59,676 nucleotides of DNA from Spirochaetota bacterium (GCA_017302015.1 JAFLEE010000025.1:1-59676); one strand, 5' to 3'. Counted from the stretch's first letter, positions 26,566-35,623 are shown. Notes: generated by a model not told the origin, from the letters alone. A program made the numbers and translations.

Positions 26566-27075
26566 TCAGCGTCCGAACATCGGGTCGTTCTTGTCGTGTC
26601 GCGTGCGGTCTTCGAGGGGGAAGTCCTTGCGCAGCGGGAAGACGGTCATCGTTTCGATGTTGAAGATGCGGATGAGATTGGGATGGTTCTTGAACTTGAT
26701 CCCGTAGAAGTCGTAGGCCTCGCGCTCCATCCAATTGGCCGAGGCGAAGATCGGGGTGATGGATTCCACCTCGGCCGCGGCCACGGGGAACACGGTCTTT
26801 ACGCGCATGCGGCGGTTGCGGGGCAGGTCGTGGAGGAAATAGATGAGGCCGAGCTGCTCCCCGTCGCCGGTCGCATCGGCGGTGAAGTGGATGCCGCAGA
26901 GGGAGGTGAGGAAACGGAACGCGAGGCCGGCGTCGTCGTAGAGGTCGCGCACCACCGAATAGACCTCGGCGGGGGGGACATGGACGGCGGGGAGTTCGCC
27001 CCCTTCCCACTTCAGGCAGCGCGCGCCCAAGGCGGCGGCGACCTGCTCCTGCAAGTTCTGGAGTTCGTTCGCCAT
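26566..27075 (-). CDS. nuoC: NADH-quinone oxidoreductase subunit C
   Basis: The 169-residue 30-kDa-type subunit. The family signature WMEREAYDFYGIKFKNHPNL is intact, and the C-terminus has PLRKDFPLED. The start at 27075 (MANELQNLQE) was taken because the longer open frame is antisense or out-of-frame nuoB. Five bases separate it from nuoB. Confidence 0.95.
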   Translation of the reverse strand: MANELQNLQEQVAAALGARCLKWEGGELPAVHVPPAEVYSVVRDLYDDAGLAFRFLTSLCGIHFTADATGDGEQLGLIYFLHDLPRNRRMRVKTVFPVAAAEVESITPIFASANWMEREAYDFYGIKFKNHPNLIRIFNIETMTVFPLRKDFPLEDRTRHDKNDPMFGR

Positions 27076-27080
27076 GGCGC

Positions 27081-27659
27081 TCACGCGATCCCGTAATAGC
27101 CGAGGCGGGCCTGGTACTCGGCGGTGTCGCGGCGGCGCAGCGACTCGGACATGGCGAGTTCGTGCACGCGCAGCAGCCCGTCGATGATCTGCTCGGGCCG
27201 GGGCGGGCAGCCGGGCACGTAGACGTCGACCGGGATGATGCGGTCGATGCCCTGGAGGACGGAGTAGGTGTCGAAGATGCCGCCGCTGGAGGCGCAGGCG
27301 CCCACGGAGAGCACCCAGCGGGGCTCGGCCATCTGCTCGTAGACGCTGCGCAGCACGGGCCCGAGCTTCTTGGAGATGGTGCCCATGACCATGAGCAAGT
27401 CGGCTTGGCGGGGCGAATAGGCGAAGCGCTCCATGGCGAAGCGCGCGAGATCGTAATGGGGGGCGGCCGTCGCCATGAACTCGATCCCGCAGCACGAGGT
27501 GGCGTAGGGCATGGGCCACATGCTCTTGGCGCGCGCCAAACCGATGGCGGCGCTGAGCGAGGTGGCGAAGAAGCCCTCGCCGCTTAGGCCGGGCGGGGCC
27601 TCGGAGACGAGGGTGACACCGCCTTGGGTCTGACGTGGGGTGGGAGCGGAGGCATTCAT
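27081..27659 (-). CDS. nuoB: NADH-quinone oxidoreductase subunit B (cluster N2)
   Basis: A 192-residue subunit holding the terminal 4Fe-4S cluster N2. Tandem cysteines are in ATSCCGIEFM, a third in SVGACASSGG and a fourth in YVPGCPPRPEQIIDGLL. The N-terminal 25 residues are variable. It starts seven bases after nuoA. Confidence 0.97.
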   Translation of the reverse strand: MNASAPTPRQTQGGVTLVSEAPPGLSGEGFFATSLSAAIGLARAKSMWPMPYATSCCGIEFMATAAPHYDLARFAMERFAYSPRQADLLMVMGTISKKLGPVLRSVYEQMAEPRWVLSVGACASSGGIFDTYSVLQGIDRIIPVDVYVPGCPPRPEQIIDGLLRVHELAMSESLRRRDTAEYQARLGYYGIA

Positions 27660-27666
27660 GGCGGAA

Positions 27667-28050
27667 TCATTCCCACTTGAGGGCGCCGCGGCGGACCATA
27701 TAGACGAAACCGGAAAGGACGAAGGCGAGAAACAGGCCCATCTCGGCCAACCCCATCCACCCGAGTTCGCGGAAGTTCACCGCCCAAGGATACATGAAGA
27801 TGATCTCGACGTCGAAGATCACGAACAGGATGGCGACGAGGAAGTATTTGATCGAGAAGGGGATGCGCGCATTGCCCTGGCCCGGGATGCCGCACTCGAA
27901 GGCCTGGTCTTTCGCCGCGGATCTCCGCCGGGGTCCGAGCAGGTGGGTGGCCACCATGCCCCCGGCGACGAAACCAACGGCGACCACGAAAGAGATCGCG
28001 ATTGGGATGAAATCGCTGGAGGTGTGGAGCGCTTCGACCGGAGGATTCAT
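27667..28050 (-). CDS. nuoA: NADH-quinone oxidoreductase subunit A
   Basis: The 127-residue first gene of the complex I operon. It has three membrane spans and the loop QAFECGIPGQGNARIPFSIK with the conserved Cys and Glu, then FDVEIIFMYPWAV. A promoter with a perfect -35 box lies about 50 bases upstream. Together with nuoB-N it forms a complete 14-subunit enzyme that oxidises NADH, reduces quinone and pumps protons. Confidence 0.96.
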   Translation of the reverse strand: MNPPVEALHTSSDFIPIAISFVVAVGFVAGGMVATHLLGPRRRSAAKDQAFECGIPGQGNARIPFSIKYFLVAILFVIFDVEIIFMYPWAVNFRELGWMGLAEMGLFLAFVLSGFVYMVRRGALKWE

Positions 28051-28102
28051 AGTGGATTCGTGTCTGCGGAGGATGCGCGCTTTTCTGCGCGACTTCCGCG
28101 CT

Positions 28103-28132
28103 ACTGTACCTTTTGGCGGGGTGGATTGTCAA
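28103..28132 (-). promoter_or_regulatory. Promoter of the nuoA-N operon
   Basis: On the minus strand a perfect TTGACA (28127-28132) and TACAGT (28103-28108, four of six) are 18 bases apart. The predicted transcript begins about 45 bases before the nuoA start. Confidence 0.55.
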
Positions 28133-28353
28133 CGAAGATGGCCCGGATCCGCCCCAAATGAGATAGGCTACGTCTGAATGAACTTTTACGGACTCGCTTG
28201 TGACGAAGCCCGGAAGTATATTTTTACGTCACGAATTCCTTGGTCGGCTCGCTCGGGAGAGAACGCCTAGAAGGGCATCCCCGCACCTTCTGGCGCCGAC
28301 TGCCGCCGGCGGCTCAATCGTCAGGGACCCTTTTTGGGGCCAAGGCGCATCGT

Positions 28354-28381
28354 CTTGGGGAAAAACGCCCCAAGGCGCTTT
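28354..28381 (-). terminator. Probable terminator after the beta-helix gene
   Basis: On the minus strand a short GCGCC/GGCG stem is followed by TTTTT, starting about 20 bases past the stop of the beta-helix gene. An alternative perfect 7-bp stem (CTTGGGG/CCCCAAG) overlaps it. The sequence between here and the nuo promoter (28133-28353) shows no gene. Confidence 0.4.
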
Positions 28382-28399
28382 CGGATCGAGTTGCCCGAC

Positions 28400-30586
28400 C
28401 TATTTCTTGTTCGAAGCCTCCATGTCTTTCAGGGAAACGTCGTCATCCCCGAACCTACGTTTCGCCACGAAGCGCCCGGTGTCCGCGGGGGGGAGGGATT
28501 TGCGGTACGCATCCGCCACAAGCCCGATTTCACCCAAAGGAATGGCGCGGTAGACCGGATGCGCGCCCAAACGCGAGCCCGGCGCGGGCCTCAGATCGAG
28601 GCGCGCCAGGTCGATAAAATCCGCCGGGGTGAAATCGAGGCAATTTTCCCCCCACTGGCATTCGATGAAATTCGCCTCCTGGTATTTGCGGCGGAACTCG
28701 GTGGGCGAATCGACGATGAGGTTCTCCCCCGTGAAATTGCGGTAGGGATAGCCGCGCTTCTCCGCCAGGGCCTCGAGGAGGCCCGGATAGCGCTCTGCCC
28801 ACGGCCCCCCGGCGAGGTCCACCGAGGCGTAGCAGAGATTCCACATATAGTTCCCGTCCGGCGTCTTCGGATCGCCGTAGCCCCGGCTCACCCCGCGGTC
28901 GTCCGCGTGGAGGGCGGCGGTGCGGCAGGCGATGAAGAGGTTGCTCACGAGGCCGTTCTCCCGGCCGCCGCTGATGAAGCCGCCCACTTCCGCGCCCACC
29001 ACCACGTTCCCGGTGGCAGTCGTGCCGCATTCCCCGTCGTCGATGTAGATGGCGTTCACGCCCGGGGCGTGGTGGATGAGGTTCCACCGCACGAGGTTCC
29101 CCCGGTCGGTGACGCGGCGGCACGAATAGATGGCGCCCCCGTCGCCGGCCTGGAGGAGAAGGTTGTGGAACTCGTTCTTCTCGATGATCAGGCCGTTGCC
29201 GCCGTAGCGCAGGCCCATGCCGCGGATATCGTGGACGAGGTTATTTTCGATCCGGCCGTCCACCGGGAAGCCCTTGCTGCCCATGGCCAGCCCGATGGCC
29301 GCGTTCCAGACGTGGTTATTGGCGATGCGGTCGCCCCCGCTGACGAGGTTCTTCGAGCGCTCGCCGCGGAAGGACGCGGCGTCCTTACGGTTCTCCTGGT
29401 ACTCGTAGTCGATGCCGATCTCGCGCACGTCATGCACATCGCACGAGAGCGTTTCCACCCGAAACGGTTCGTAGGCCTTCACCCCGCAACGCACCTGGGA
29501 AAGCTCGCAGCCCGCGATGCGCACGAAGGCCGCGTTGGAAAGGGCGAACCCGTCCTCCAACGAGGCAACCACCCGCAGGCCGATGAAGGCGAGGTTGGAG
29601 GCGCCGCTTAGCCGCAGGAGGGGCGCCTTGAGATCGCACAGTTCCATCGCCGCCGCGGCGAAACGGGCGGGGGGCAGGAAATAGAGACGCTTCGTCCTGA
29701 AATCGACGCACCATTCCCCCGGGCGGCGGAGTTCCTCCAGCACGTTGATCGCGAACCAGGGTTCCTTCCCGCTGCCGATCTTACCGGTCTGCTTATTGGG
29801 CCTATGGAATTTGCTGCCGATGCCGTTGGGGACGGCTCCCGCGAGGGTGATTTCCTTCAGCGACGCATCCACCTTCCCCAGTTTCACCGTGTGCCGCGCG
29901 AACTCCACCCGCCACCAGCCCGTAAGCCAAATGCCCGCCTCCAGATCCCAACTCTCGGGGGCGGGATCGGTGTAGCGGAAACGGCCGAAACTGCCCTTCT
30001 CGAGCCCCATGGCGGTCACCTCCGCCATACGGGCGTTCCCGTCCTTCGGCCAGCGGGAGAGGGGCGCCTCCATCCCATCCACCAGGAGCTTCAGCATCCC
30101 GTCGTCGTCCTCGGAAAAACAATCGGCGAAGGGTCCCCCATTTTTCACCCCCCGCGCCGCGAGGTCGAGGTACACCGCCCGGCCCCTCGCCTCCGGGGGC
30201 AAGCGGGCGAGAACCGCCCCATCGGAAACGAGCGTGAAGTCGGTGGGCTGAAGGGGAATACCCCCGGAAAGAACCACGGGTTCCCCATCGGCGGCGCGCC
30301 ACACGGTCGGCGAGAGGGCGCTGCCGCTATCGAGCGGAGTGAACGACAAGGACTCGGTGAGACGGTAGGTCCCGCCATGGATCACGATTGAGAGCCCCGA
30401 TCCCCCGTTTCCCGCGGCGGCCCGGGCTTTGATTTTGGCGCCCGCCAGGCTTCGAAGGGGCTTGGTGGGCGTGCCCTCCCAGCGGTCATCGCCATGGTTC
30501 GCCACGTGGATCTCCAAGGCCCCCGCCGAAAGGACGCCCACGAGGAGGATGAAGGAGATCGGAATGACGAAAGGGAACTTATTCAT
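28400..30586 (-). CDS. Secreted right-handed beta-helix protein (GH141-like)
   Basis: A 728-residue exported protein: an N-terminal signal of about 25 residues (FPFVIPISFILLVGVLSAGA), then a domain with HVANHGDDRWEGTPTKPLRS, VIHGGTYRLTESLSFTPLDS and GEPVVLSGG, which is the usual opening of GH141-like and related polysaccharide-active beta-helices. The centre (about 370-600) has repeated coils such as IENNLVHDIRGMGLRYGGNG and IEKNEFHNLL. It may hydrolyse a plant or algal polysaccharide in the periplasm or outside. Catalytic residues cannot be assigned from sequence alone. It is divergent from an AraC regulator. Start 30586 has GGAAAA upstream and places the signal correctly. Confidence 0.8.
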   Translation of the reverse strand: MNKFPFVIPISFILLVGVLSAGALEIHVANHGDDRWEGTPTKPLRSLAGAKIKARAAAGNGGSGLSIVIHGGTYRLTESLSFTPLDSGSALSPTVWRAADGEPVVLSGGIPLQPTDFTLVSDGAVLARLPPEARGRAVYLDLAARGVKNGGPFADCFSEDDDGMLKLLVDGMEAPLSRWPKDGNARMAEVTAMGLEKGSFGRFRYTDPAPESWDLEAGIWLTGWWRVEFARHTVKLGKVDASLKEITLAGAVPNGIGSKFHRPNKQTGKIGSGKEPWFAINVLEELRRPGEWCVDFRTKRLYFLPPARFAAAAMELCDLKAPLLRLSGASNLAFIGLRVVASLEDGFALSNAAFVRIAGCELSQVRCGVKAYEPFRVETLSCDVHDVREIGIDYEYQENRKDAASFRGERSKNLVSGGDRIANNHVWNAAIGLAMGSKGFPVDGRIENNLVHDIRGMGLRYGGNGLIIEKNEFHNLLLQAGDGGAIYSCRRVTDRGNLVRWNLIHHAPGVNAIYIDDGECGTTATGNVVVGAEVGGFISGGRENGLVSNLFIACRTAALHADDRGVSRGYGDPKTPDGNYMWNLCYASVDLAGGPWAERYPGLLEALAEKRGYPYRNFTGENLIVDSPTEFRRKYQEANFIECQWGENCLDFTPADFIDLARLDLRPAPGSRLGAHPVYRAIPLGEIGLVADAYRKSLPPADTGRFVAKRRFGDDDVSLKDMEASNKK

Positions 30587-30650
30587 GGTTTTCCTGTTTC
30601 TTTGAAAAGTTTTCAGGAGAGCGGAAGGATCGCGCGGGCGGATCTCCCAT
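30579..30650 (-). CDS. Possible 23-residue leader peptide before the beta-helix gene
   Basis: AGGAGAAC precedes an ATG at 30650 with ideal spacing, a much better ribosome site than that of the main gene. The frame runs 23 codons and its stop overlaps the start of the beta-helix gene, so it could couple or modulate translation. Its peptide is polar (MGDPPARSFRSPENFSKKQE) and shows no attenuator-like codon run. Only the layout supports it. Confidence 0.35.
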   Translation of the reverse strand: MGDPPARSFRSPENFSKKQENHE

Positions 30651-30856
30651 GCGTTCTCCTCAATAATGATCATGAATGTCGGTCCCATGGAGGCGCATCG
30701 AACCGTCCAGGCGGTTCATCCCGCCAATCCCATCCGATTCCCCCGGCCTTTGCCCTTGGAAGCTTAGCCGATCTCCCAAAAGAGAACTGGTCTAAAATTG
30801 CCTTTGGTGGTATACAACCGGGTTAGATCCCGCCGAAATCGGCCTCCCCAAACACC

Positions 30857-31615
30857 ATGCCCCAAGTTCCCCTCGGCCAACCCCCCGGCCTGGTTAAGGT
30901 CGGCTATTCGCCCACGGGCTTCCGCGGCACCGAAATCGCGCGCCGCGACGGCTTTTGGCAATTTCACCTCTATCTCTACGAAGGCGCGCTGCGCGAGCGA
31001 GATGCGTGGCTCTCCTTCGCGCCCGGGTGGATGAGCCTCACCCCGCCGAGCATCGCCCATGAAGTGCGTCGCCCCCGCCGCTCCCCCCATTATTTCGTCC
31101 ATTTCAGGCCATCGGGCAATCCCAGCGCCTCCTTCCCCCGGCTCTGGCTTCCGATGCAGTCGCCGGACTCCTCCACGGCGATCATCGCCCGCCTCGTGGG
31201 CGAAAGCCTCCTGCATCCCGAGCGTTCCCGTTCCCGCTTCTGGGAATTCTTGTGGCGGCTCACCGAGACCCCGACCTCACCGGGGAAAGCGGATCTCCCG
31301 CGGGGCCTGGAAGCGGCGATGCATTACCTCGAGCAAGACCTGGAAACCCGTCGGCCCGTGGCCTTCCTCGCCCAGCGCCTGGGGCTTTCCCAGGGGCATC
31401 TCATCCGGCTCTTCAAGAAACATTTCGACCTCACCCCGGCGGCCTGGCGGCGAAGGCGCCTGGCGGAGCGGGCGCGCATGATGCTCCAGGAAAGCCACCT
31501 CTCCCCGGCCCAGGTGGCCGAGACCCTCGGGGTGCGCGATCTCCAGCGCTTCAACAAACTCATGCGCCGCGAGTTCGGAGCGGCGCCGAGGGAGCTGCGG
31601 AAACGCGGGCGCTAG
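30857..31615 (+). CDS. AraC-family transcriptional regulator 1
   Basis: A 252-residue regulator. The N-terminal cupin-like sensing part runs to about residue 130; the C-terminal two-helix-turn-helix domain starts near 155 (AMHYLEQDLETRRPVAFLAQ) with GLSQGHLIRLFKKHFDLTPA and, for the second HTH, SPAQVAETLGVRDLQRFNKL, then MRREFGAAPRE. It is transcribed away from the beta-helix gene, so that gene is the likely target, probably induced by a sugar. It ends 9 bases from the convergent UroD-like gene. Confidence 0.85.
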   Translation: MPQVPLGQPPGLVKVGYSPTGFRGTEIARRDGFWQFHLYLYEGALRERDAWLSFAPGWMSLTPPSIAHEVRRPRRSPHYFVHFRPSGNPSASFPRLWLPMQSPDSSTAIIARLVGESLLHPERSRSRFWEFLWRLTETPTSPGKADLPRGLEAAMHYLEQDLETRRPVAFLAQRLGLSQGHLIRLFKKHFDLTPAAWRRRRLAERARMMLQESHLSPAQVAETLGVRDLQRFNKLMRREFGAAPRELRKRGR

Positions 31616-31624
31616 GCCGCGCCC

Positions 31625-32908
31625 TCATTCCCACATTTCTTCGATGAGTTCCCGGGCGATGCGGATGGCCCTCCCCGCCCGGTCCTTCTCCCCGCAGAGG
31701 GAATAGATATCGCGGAAGATGATCTCGGTCTGGCAGCCCTTCGCGGCTTCGAGCGTGTGCGCGATATGGGCGCGGAAGCGTTCGGGGTCGAAGGCGCCCA
31801 CGCCGAGGAGGGTGGGATTGGGCTTGCGGGAATAGATGACCCGGGAACCGCGCAGGCGCTCGCCCATGAAGGCCTCGTCGCACCAGGCGGAGACGGAGAC
31901 CTTGCGCAGCCCGTGGAGCTTGGAGACGCAGCGGTCCCAGATCGGGTGGACCGGCTCGCAGCAGCCGAAATAGACGAGGCCGCACTGCTCGGCCATGGCC
32001 GCGTAGCAGGGGTGGATGAACTCCTCGTACATGGCCGCGGAGATGCTGACGGTCTCCTGGGAGTTCATGTTGAACCAGAGGTCGCCCTTCTTCGGCCGCC
32101 CGCTGAGGGCGGCCTCGCTCTTGGGGAGTTCATCGGTGAAGCCGAAGCTCCCCGCGCCGGCGTAATCGTTGCCGTTATTGAGCACCAGGAGCCCCTCCTG
32201 CTCCTGCCAGTCGAGGAAGCGCGTCATGTCCTCCTGGAGGAAGCGGTAGAGGGCGTGCATCTCGTCGGGGTTGTCGATCATGGCCAGCATGAACCCCTCG
32301 GTGCCCATGAGGGAGTTCACCATGCGCGAGGGGGTGACGAACCAGCGCAGCGAGTCGTTGATGATCCGCACCGGCAGGAGATCCCCCAGGATCTCCTCGG
32401 CGAAGCGCACCCTTTGGAAGGTGCGCTCGCGGTTGACCGAGTGGACGGAGGGCTTCAGCAGGTGGAAATCGCGCGCGAGGTCTTGGATCGGATGCTCCTC
32501 CGCGTAGCCGACCTCGCGCCCCGTCTGGTCGGCGGCATGGGTGCGCCTCAAGTCCAGGTCGAACTCGCGCCGGTGGATCTCCCAGGGGATCTCGATGCCG
32601 CCGGGAACCACCTTGTCGTCGCCGGTCACCTCGTGGTTGAGGATGGCGCGTAGCAGCTGGTCCTCGAGGCGGGCCGCTTCGCCGCGTAGGCGCAGGGGGG
32701 GAAGGAAATCGGGGGCGAAGGAGTTTTCTTCCATCACCAGCATGGGCTTCTTTCCGCGCAGCGCGTTATGCGCCCGCCAGGCCCGACGCCGTTCCTCCAT
32801 GATCGGGAGAGCGGCGTACTCGGCCATTTTTCGGGCCAATTCCCGCAAATAGGTGCGGTCTTGCGTTTCGATGGCAAAGTCGTTTCGGGGCTGGGAGACG
32901 GTGACCAT
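31625..32908 (-). CDS. Uroporphyrinogen decarboxylase-like (URO-D superfamily) protein
   Basis: A 427-residue TIM-barrel protein of the URO-D/MtaA superfamily. Fold-level marks are the N-terminal VMEENSFAPDFLPP region, NSLMGTEGFMLAMIDNPDEM, the Asp/Asn-rich NNGNDYAGAGSFGFTDELP, and the C-terminal VYFGCCEPVHPIWDRCVSKL with two cysteines that could bind zinc, as in methyltransferases of this group. Many such genes sit beside sugar regulators in PVC-type genomes without a known reaction; true heme synthesis is unlikely in this context. Start 32908 has AAAGAGG upstream. Divergent from AraC regulator 2. Confidence 0.75.
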   Translation of the reverse strand: MVTVSQPRNDFAIETQDRTYLRELARKMAEYAALPIMEERRRAWRAHNALRGKKPMLVMEENSFAPDFLPPLRLRGEAARLEDQLLRAILNHEVTGDDKVVPGGIEIPWEIHRREFDLDLRRTHAADQTGREVGYAEEHPIQDLARDFHLLKPSVHSVNRERTFQRVRFAEEILGDLLPVRIINDSLRWFVTPSRMVNSLMGTEGFMLAMIDNPDEMHALYRFLQEDMTRFLDWQEQEGLLVLNNGNDYAGAGSFGFTDELPKSEAALSGRPKKGDLWFNMNSQETVSISAAMYEEFIHPCYAAMAEQCGLVYFGCCEPVHPIWDRCVSKLHGLRKVSVSAWCDEAFMGERLRGSRVIYSRKPNPTLLGVGAFDPERFRAHIAHTLEAAKGCQTEIIFRDIYSLCGEKDRAGRAIRIARELIEEMWE

Positions 32909-33009
32909 GGGAACCTCTTTGCCGTTTCGTGATGGACGCACAATGATCATAGGCCATCATTTGATGATATTCTATCCGTCAGAGCTGATATTTCTTACGG
33001 ATTTGTGAT

Positions 33010-33864
33010 ATGAGCACGCATCGGTGGGGGGTGTCCTTCGAGCTGCGGGATCCCTTCCCGTCCATGCCCGTCCTCAAGACCCTCTTCGAAACCCGCATCG
33101 AGCGGGAAACCTACGATTGGGGCCGCCGCGCGGGAAGGAAAGCCGCGCTCTTCCAATACACCCTCTCCGGGGATTATCGCTACGCCGACGAGCGCGGCGA
33201 GAGCGCCCTTCCCCCGGGCACCGCGTTCCTCGTCCCCTATGACGACCGGCGATATCGCTACTGGCTCCCGAAAGGCTGGCCCGGGATGACCGTGCTCTGG
33301 TGCCACCTCGACGGCCAGGCCGCGCATGCGCACGCCGTCGAGATGAAACGCCGCCATGGCGGGGTCTACCGCCTCGAGAGGTCCGCCCCCATCCTGCGCA
33401 AACTCCTCTCCTTCGATCGGGGGGAGGTGCGCACGCTTCGGATGGGGGTCGCAGAAAATTACCGCCTCGCCAGCGAACTCTTCGCGGCCCTCCTCGAAAC
33501 GAAGGAGCGGCAGAAGACCGTCGACGCCTCGGAGCGCCTCATCGAACGGGCCCTGCAGGTACTAGGCGACGAACCCGCCAAACTGTACAAGGCGGGGGAA
33601 TTGGCGCGCAAAATAGAGGTGAGCCGGGAACACCTCTGCCGTGTGTTCCGGCAGCGGCTAAGGGCAAGCCCGTATGAGTTCATCGTCCGCCAGAAGATCG
33701 ACCTCGCCCGCATCGACCTCCGCCACGGCAATGACCGCATCCAAGAAATTTCCAGGCGCTACGGGTTCACCTCGCCTGTTCAGTTCACCACCCTCTTCCG
33801 AAGGATCACGGGGTTGGCGCCGCGCGATGACCGGGGGATAAGAGGCGGCGCCCCCGAGTCTTAA
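33010..33864 (+). CDS. AraC-family transcriptional regulator 2
   Basis: A 284-residue regulator. Residues 1-110 form the ligand-sensing cupin (FQYTLSGDYRYADERGESAL and PPGTAFLVPYDD), and residues about 185-275 the HTH domain (AGELARKIEVSREHLCRVFR, ASPYEFIVRQKIDLARIDL, IQEISRRYGFTSPVQFTTLF). It is divergent from the UroD-like gene, its likely target. The sugar is unknown. Confidence 0.87.
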   Translation: MSTHRWGVSFELRDPFPSMPVLKTLFETRIERETYDWGRRAGRKAALFQYTLSGDYRYADERGESALPPGTAFLVPYDDRRYRYWLPKGWPGMTVLWCHLDGQAAHAHAVEMKRRHGGVYRLERSAPILRKLLSFDRGEVRTLRMGVAENYRLASELFAALLETKERQKTVDASERLIERALQVLGDEPAKLYKAGELARKIEVSREHLCRVFRQRLRASPYEFIVRQKIDLARIDLRHGNDRIQEISRRYGFTSPVQFTTLFRRITGLAPRDDRGIRGGAPES

Positions 33865-34080
33865 GCGAGTTCCGGTGTATATAAATTCGATTGAGCCCTG
33901 AGCCAAATTTTCGGTGAATTCCTGTCATCAAACGCGACAATTGCCCGCGAATTCGTGGAATCCGGATCTTTTACCCGGCTGCCATATCCACCAAGACCCT
34001 TTTATCGTAAAATTCCGGGCTCGATTTCAAACCTTCGCGCGCGAGTCAGGATGGCTCCGCTAAAATCGCCGTGGCAGGAA

Positions 34081-34098
34081 GCCGCAAGCGGCGTTTTT
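34081..34098 (+). terminator. Hairpin plus T run just before the isomerase start
   Basis: GCCGC-aa-GCGGC followed by GTTTTT ends 16 bases before the isomerase ATG. A longer alternative stem begins at TCGCCG (34066). It could end transcription from the left or act as an attenuator in the isomerase leader. The rest of the spacer (33865-34080) holds nothing else I can support. Confidence 0.4.
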
Positions 34099-34113
34099 CA
34101 TGAGGAGTCCCCC

Positions 34114-34899
34114 ATGCTCCAGTTCGGCGTCTGCATTTCCCTCCCCCATGCCCGCGAAGCCCTCGAGGCCGGATTCGACTACGTCGAATTGCCGGCCCAA
34201 CTCTTCAAGGGCCAAGAAACCCAAGCCGACCTCGCCCCCATCAAGAATCTGGCCATCCCGGTGACCAATATGTTCTTCCCGGGGACGATGAAACTCTATA
34301 CCCCCGAGGGCCGGACGCAAGTGCCCGAGTACACCCGCCGCGTGCTCGACCGCGCCGCCGCCGTGGGGGTGAAGACGATGGTCATCGGCAGCGGGGCCTC
34401 CCGCCACGCGCCGGAGGGGCTCAACCTCGACCAGGCCGAATCCGAGTTCGCCGCCATCTGCGGCGAGATCCAAAAACTCGCCCGCAAATACCACATCACC
34501 ATCGCCCCCGAGAACTTGAACCACGTCGAGACGAACGTGGGCAACGACCTCGCCGAACTGGTCAAGCGCCTCGAGAAGGTGCACGTGCACTACACGGCCG
34601 ACTCCTACCACCTCCTCATGGAGTGGGAGGACGAGGGCCGCGAGCACGGCCGCAAGACCCCGAGCGAGTCGTTCTGGAAGCACCAGATCCCCTCGCTCCC
34701 GGCCCATGTCCATATCGCCACCCTCCCCGACCGCGTCTACCCGAAAAGCGACGATCTCCTGCTGCAGGGCTTCGTGAAGCGCCTCAAGACCCTCGGCTAT
34801 AAGGGGCGCGTCTCCCTCGAGTGCAAGTTCGCCGACCAGGCCAGCGAATTGGCCCCGGCGCTGCGCGAGATCCGCGACCTGTTCCACGCGGAAGACTGA
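34114..34899 (+). CDS. Sugar phosphate isomerase/epimerase (AP endonuclease 2-like TIM barrel)
   Basis: A 261-residue TIM barrel of the xylose isomerase-like superfamily. Metal-binding type positions appear in FDYVELPAQLF, TIAPENLNHVETN (metal Glu and Asn), VHYTADSYHLLMEW (Asp, His), AHVHIATLPDR (His) and RVSLECKFAD (Glu). Enzymes of this family interconvert ketoses or work in inositol and sugar-acid pathways; the exact substrate is not clear. GAGGAG at 34102-34107 fixes the start. The surrounding sugar genes support a role in carbohydrate catabolism. Confidence 0.8.
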   Translation: MLQFGVCISLPHAREALEAGFDYVELPAQLFKGQETQADLAPIKNLAIPVTNMFFPGTMKLYTPEGRTQVPEYTRRVLDRAAAVGVKTMVIGSGASRHAPEGLNLDQAESEFAAICGEIQKLARKYHITIAPENLNHVETNVGNDLAELVKRLEKVHVHYTADSYHLLMEWEDEGREHGRKTPSESFWKHQIPSLPAHVHIATLPDRVYPKSDDLLLQGFVKRLKTLGYKGRVSLECKFADQASELAPALREIRDLFHAED

Positions 34900-34998
34900 G
34901 CCTTTTCCCCGCGGCGCCTATCGAGGCAAGCCGTCGGCTTTCCGCGCGGCGGGGGCATCCGGACGGACATCGAGCCTCGGGGCCCCGATGGCGCGGGC

Positions 34999-35574
34999 CT
35001 ACTCCCTGAAAATATTCCCCAAGTCTTTCTGGCGAATGCTGTGGAGGCGAAGCAGGTCGCGTTCGTACTTGCTGTCGAAATCGAGGCGCGTGAGGTCGCG
35101 GGTGCGCAGGGCGAGGAAGGAGCGGTCGAGGTTCGAGATGGTGCCGAACTCGCGCATCACGAGCGTCTCCTCGAGGAGCTCCTCCATCTGGCCGATGAAG
35201 GCGGTGTTGCGCGCGCGCTCCTCGGCGTAGAGGCAGACGTAGCCGAAGCGGTCCTGCACCGAGACCAGGGCCGCGGGGAAACTGGCGAGGTCGATCTCGG
35301 CCTCGTGCACCAGGGTCTCGTTCTTGAGTTGGGCCAATTTCTCGAGGGAGGAGCGCTCGATGCCCCCCCAGCGGACGCGGGTGATGTCGTCGACGAAGAG
35401 CAGCGCGAAGCCGTCGTACTCCCCCCCGTTGTCGATTTTCAGGAGCTGGACGAGCTCGTGGGAATAGCCCTTGATGAGGCCGAAGAGCGGGGCCTCCTCG
35501 ATGGTGTCGCGGAAGATATCGACGAAGATGTTCTCGCTCTTCGCGCGCTCGAGGATCTTTTGGAGGGCGTTCAT
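34999..35574 (-). CDS. Conserved-looking hypothetical protein
   Basis: A 191-residue protein of mixed alpha/beta character. The N-terminal segment (YDGFALLFVDDITRVRWGG) recalls barrel-type WYL/SH3-like strands, while residues 110-190 are helical and charged. I do not recognise a family. It follows the radical SAM gene by 49 bases on the same strand and is probably cotranscribed. Its codon use matches the neighbours and there is no signal peptide, so it should be cytoplasmic. Confidence 0.6.
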   Translation of the reverse strand: MNALQKILERAKSENIFVDIFRDTIEEAPLFGLIKGYSHELVQLLKIDNGGEYDGFALLFVDDITRVRWGGIERSSLEKLAQLKNETLVHEAEIDLASFPAALVSVQDRFGYVCLYAEERARNTAFIGQMEELLEETLVMREFGTISNLDRSFLALRTRDLTRLDFDSKYERDLLRLHSIRQKDLGNIFRE

Positions 35575-35623
35575 AGGGGCCTAGCGTACTCCCCCGCGCG
35601 CCGGGCGTCAAGAAGCGCGGGGA

